Shown here: in pieces, positions 63,643 through 64,000 of the stretch | Numbering within the stretch: the first letter of the stretch is position 1 | How the letters are laid out: each line of letters begins with the position of its first letter | NCBI RefSeq assembly: GCF_013365535.1 | Contig: NZ_CP053590.1 | Location: 2,098,501 to 2,162,500, forward strand | From: Aquimarina sp. TRL1 | GTDB lineage: Bacteria > Bacteroidota > Bacteroidia > Flavobacteriales > Flavobacteriaceae | DNA: 64,000 nt | Direction of reading: 5' to 3' | Program-made: the position numbers and the translations under genes | Notes under the pieces: generated by a model | Seen by the model: only the letters and a program-made list of their open reading frames with translations | Told to the model about the DNA's origin: nothing | Databases searched by the model: none

Positions 63643-64000
63643 TTATTGATCATTAATTTTAATGGTTTTAAATGCATCCTTGAGCAATTTTTCTTCTTTT
63701 TCATCTAGATTTTTTGCGTAAATCTTTAAATCTTTACCTAAACTATTTATACTATCGAAACTGATACCTGTTATCCCAGATTTTTCATTTTTGGGAAAAC
63801 GCAATTTAGCTCGTAAATTACTTATCGTATCGTAGTAATAAAATTCATTCAAAAAAGTACCTTGTGATTGATCTATATGAGGTTTCTTTGAAAAGACTAA
63901 ATTTTTAGTATCTAACCCCAAAGAGTCATATTTTTTTATTTGATCCATAGAAAATACCTGAACAGTATCATCAAACAAGTCTTTATAATTCCCATATTCT
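63643..64000 (-). CDS. Unidentified protein, 5' end outside the window
   Basis: The last 118 codons of a leftward gene whose frame stays open to the right edge (reading EYGNYKDLFDDTVQVFSMDQ inward). The visible part is polar and mixed alpha/beta, with FYYYDTISNLRAKLRFPKN and GITGISFDSINSLGKDLKIYAKNL, and no membrane segment. I do not recognise a family. A TTG at 63978 could serve as a start, but continuation beyond the window is more likely. Confidence 0.6.
   Translation of the reverse strand, partial: EYGNYKDLFDDTVQVFSMDQIKKYDSLGLDTKNLVFSKKPHIDQSQGTFLNEFYYYDTISNLRAKLRFPKNEKSGITGISFDSINSLGKDLKIYAKNLDEKEEKLLKDAFKTIKINDQ

Overview
The window is chromosomal DNA from a member of the Bacteroidetes, most likely a marine Flavobacteriaceae. 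The genus cannot be fixed from the sequence alone. The evidence is low GC, a SusC/SusD pair, a DUF3109 protein, -7 boxes of the TAnnTTTG type, weak Shine-Dalgarno sequences, and housekeeping genes (nrdA, nrdB, dxs, aspS, tadA) of clear Bacteroidetes character.

Bases 1-34,000 hold a complete-looking hybrid fatty-acid/PKS/NRPS gene cluster with its export, regulation and uptake genes. A rightward block (7-12503) encodes an A-MT-PCP protein, a saccharopine-dehydrogenase-like oxidoreductase, a thiazolinyl imine reductase of the Irp3/PchG type, a glyoxalase-like protein, a Cy-A-PCP-TE synthetase and a MATE exporter. It converges on a leftward block (28557-12678) encoding an ABC ATPase, an ABC permease fused to an M1-peptidase-like domain, a FAAL-ACP loading protein, a 2873-residue PKS-NRPS (KS-AT-ACP-Cy-A-PCP-Ox-Cy) and a type II thioesterase. 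All three adenylation domains carry a cysteine-type pocket (DLYN..), and there are three recognisable cyclization domains. The likely product is a fatty-acyl, malonyl-extended chain carrying three cysteine-derived heterocycles, one of them reduced. It resembles pyochelin, yersiniabactin or micacocidin, but no salicylate synthase or aryl starter gene is present. An AraC regulator, a TonB-dependent receptor and a surface lipoprotein of the DUF4374 (XusB-like) type follow at 29110-33948. This supports a siderophore or other metallophore system.

From 34,000 to 57,900 the DNA is ordinary flavobacterial core genome: an ECF sigma factor, MscS, a HupE/UreJ-like protein, dCMP deaminase, an S41 protease, a MarC-family protein, ribonucleotide reductase, dNTPase, dxs, tadA, a DUF294 signalling protein, a cold shock protein, a ClC transporter and aspS. 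Several clear intrinsic terminators separate these genes. From 58,230 to 62,548 lies a SusC/SusD nutrient-uptake pair. The right end holds a CBS-domain protein, two N-terminally truncated remnants of XRE-type regulators around a short palindrome, and an unidentified gene that runs off the window.

The most interesting part is the biosynthetic cluster. Its assembly line shows signs of rearrangement: a docking domain buried inside the PKS-NRPS, a Cy domain at its C-terminus with no partner A domain, and a half Cy domain at the start of the A-MT-PCP protein. It also has an oxidase domain with an eroded flavin site and a terminal thioesterase with cysteine in place of serine.
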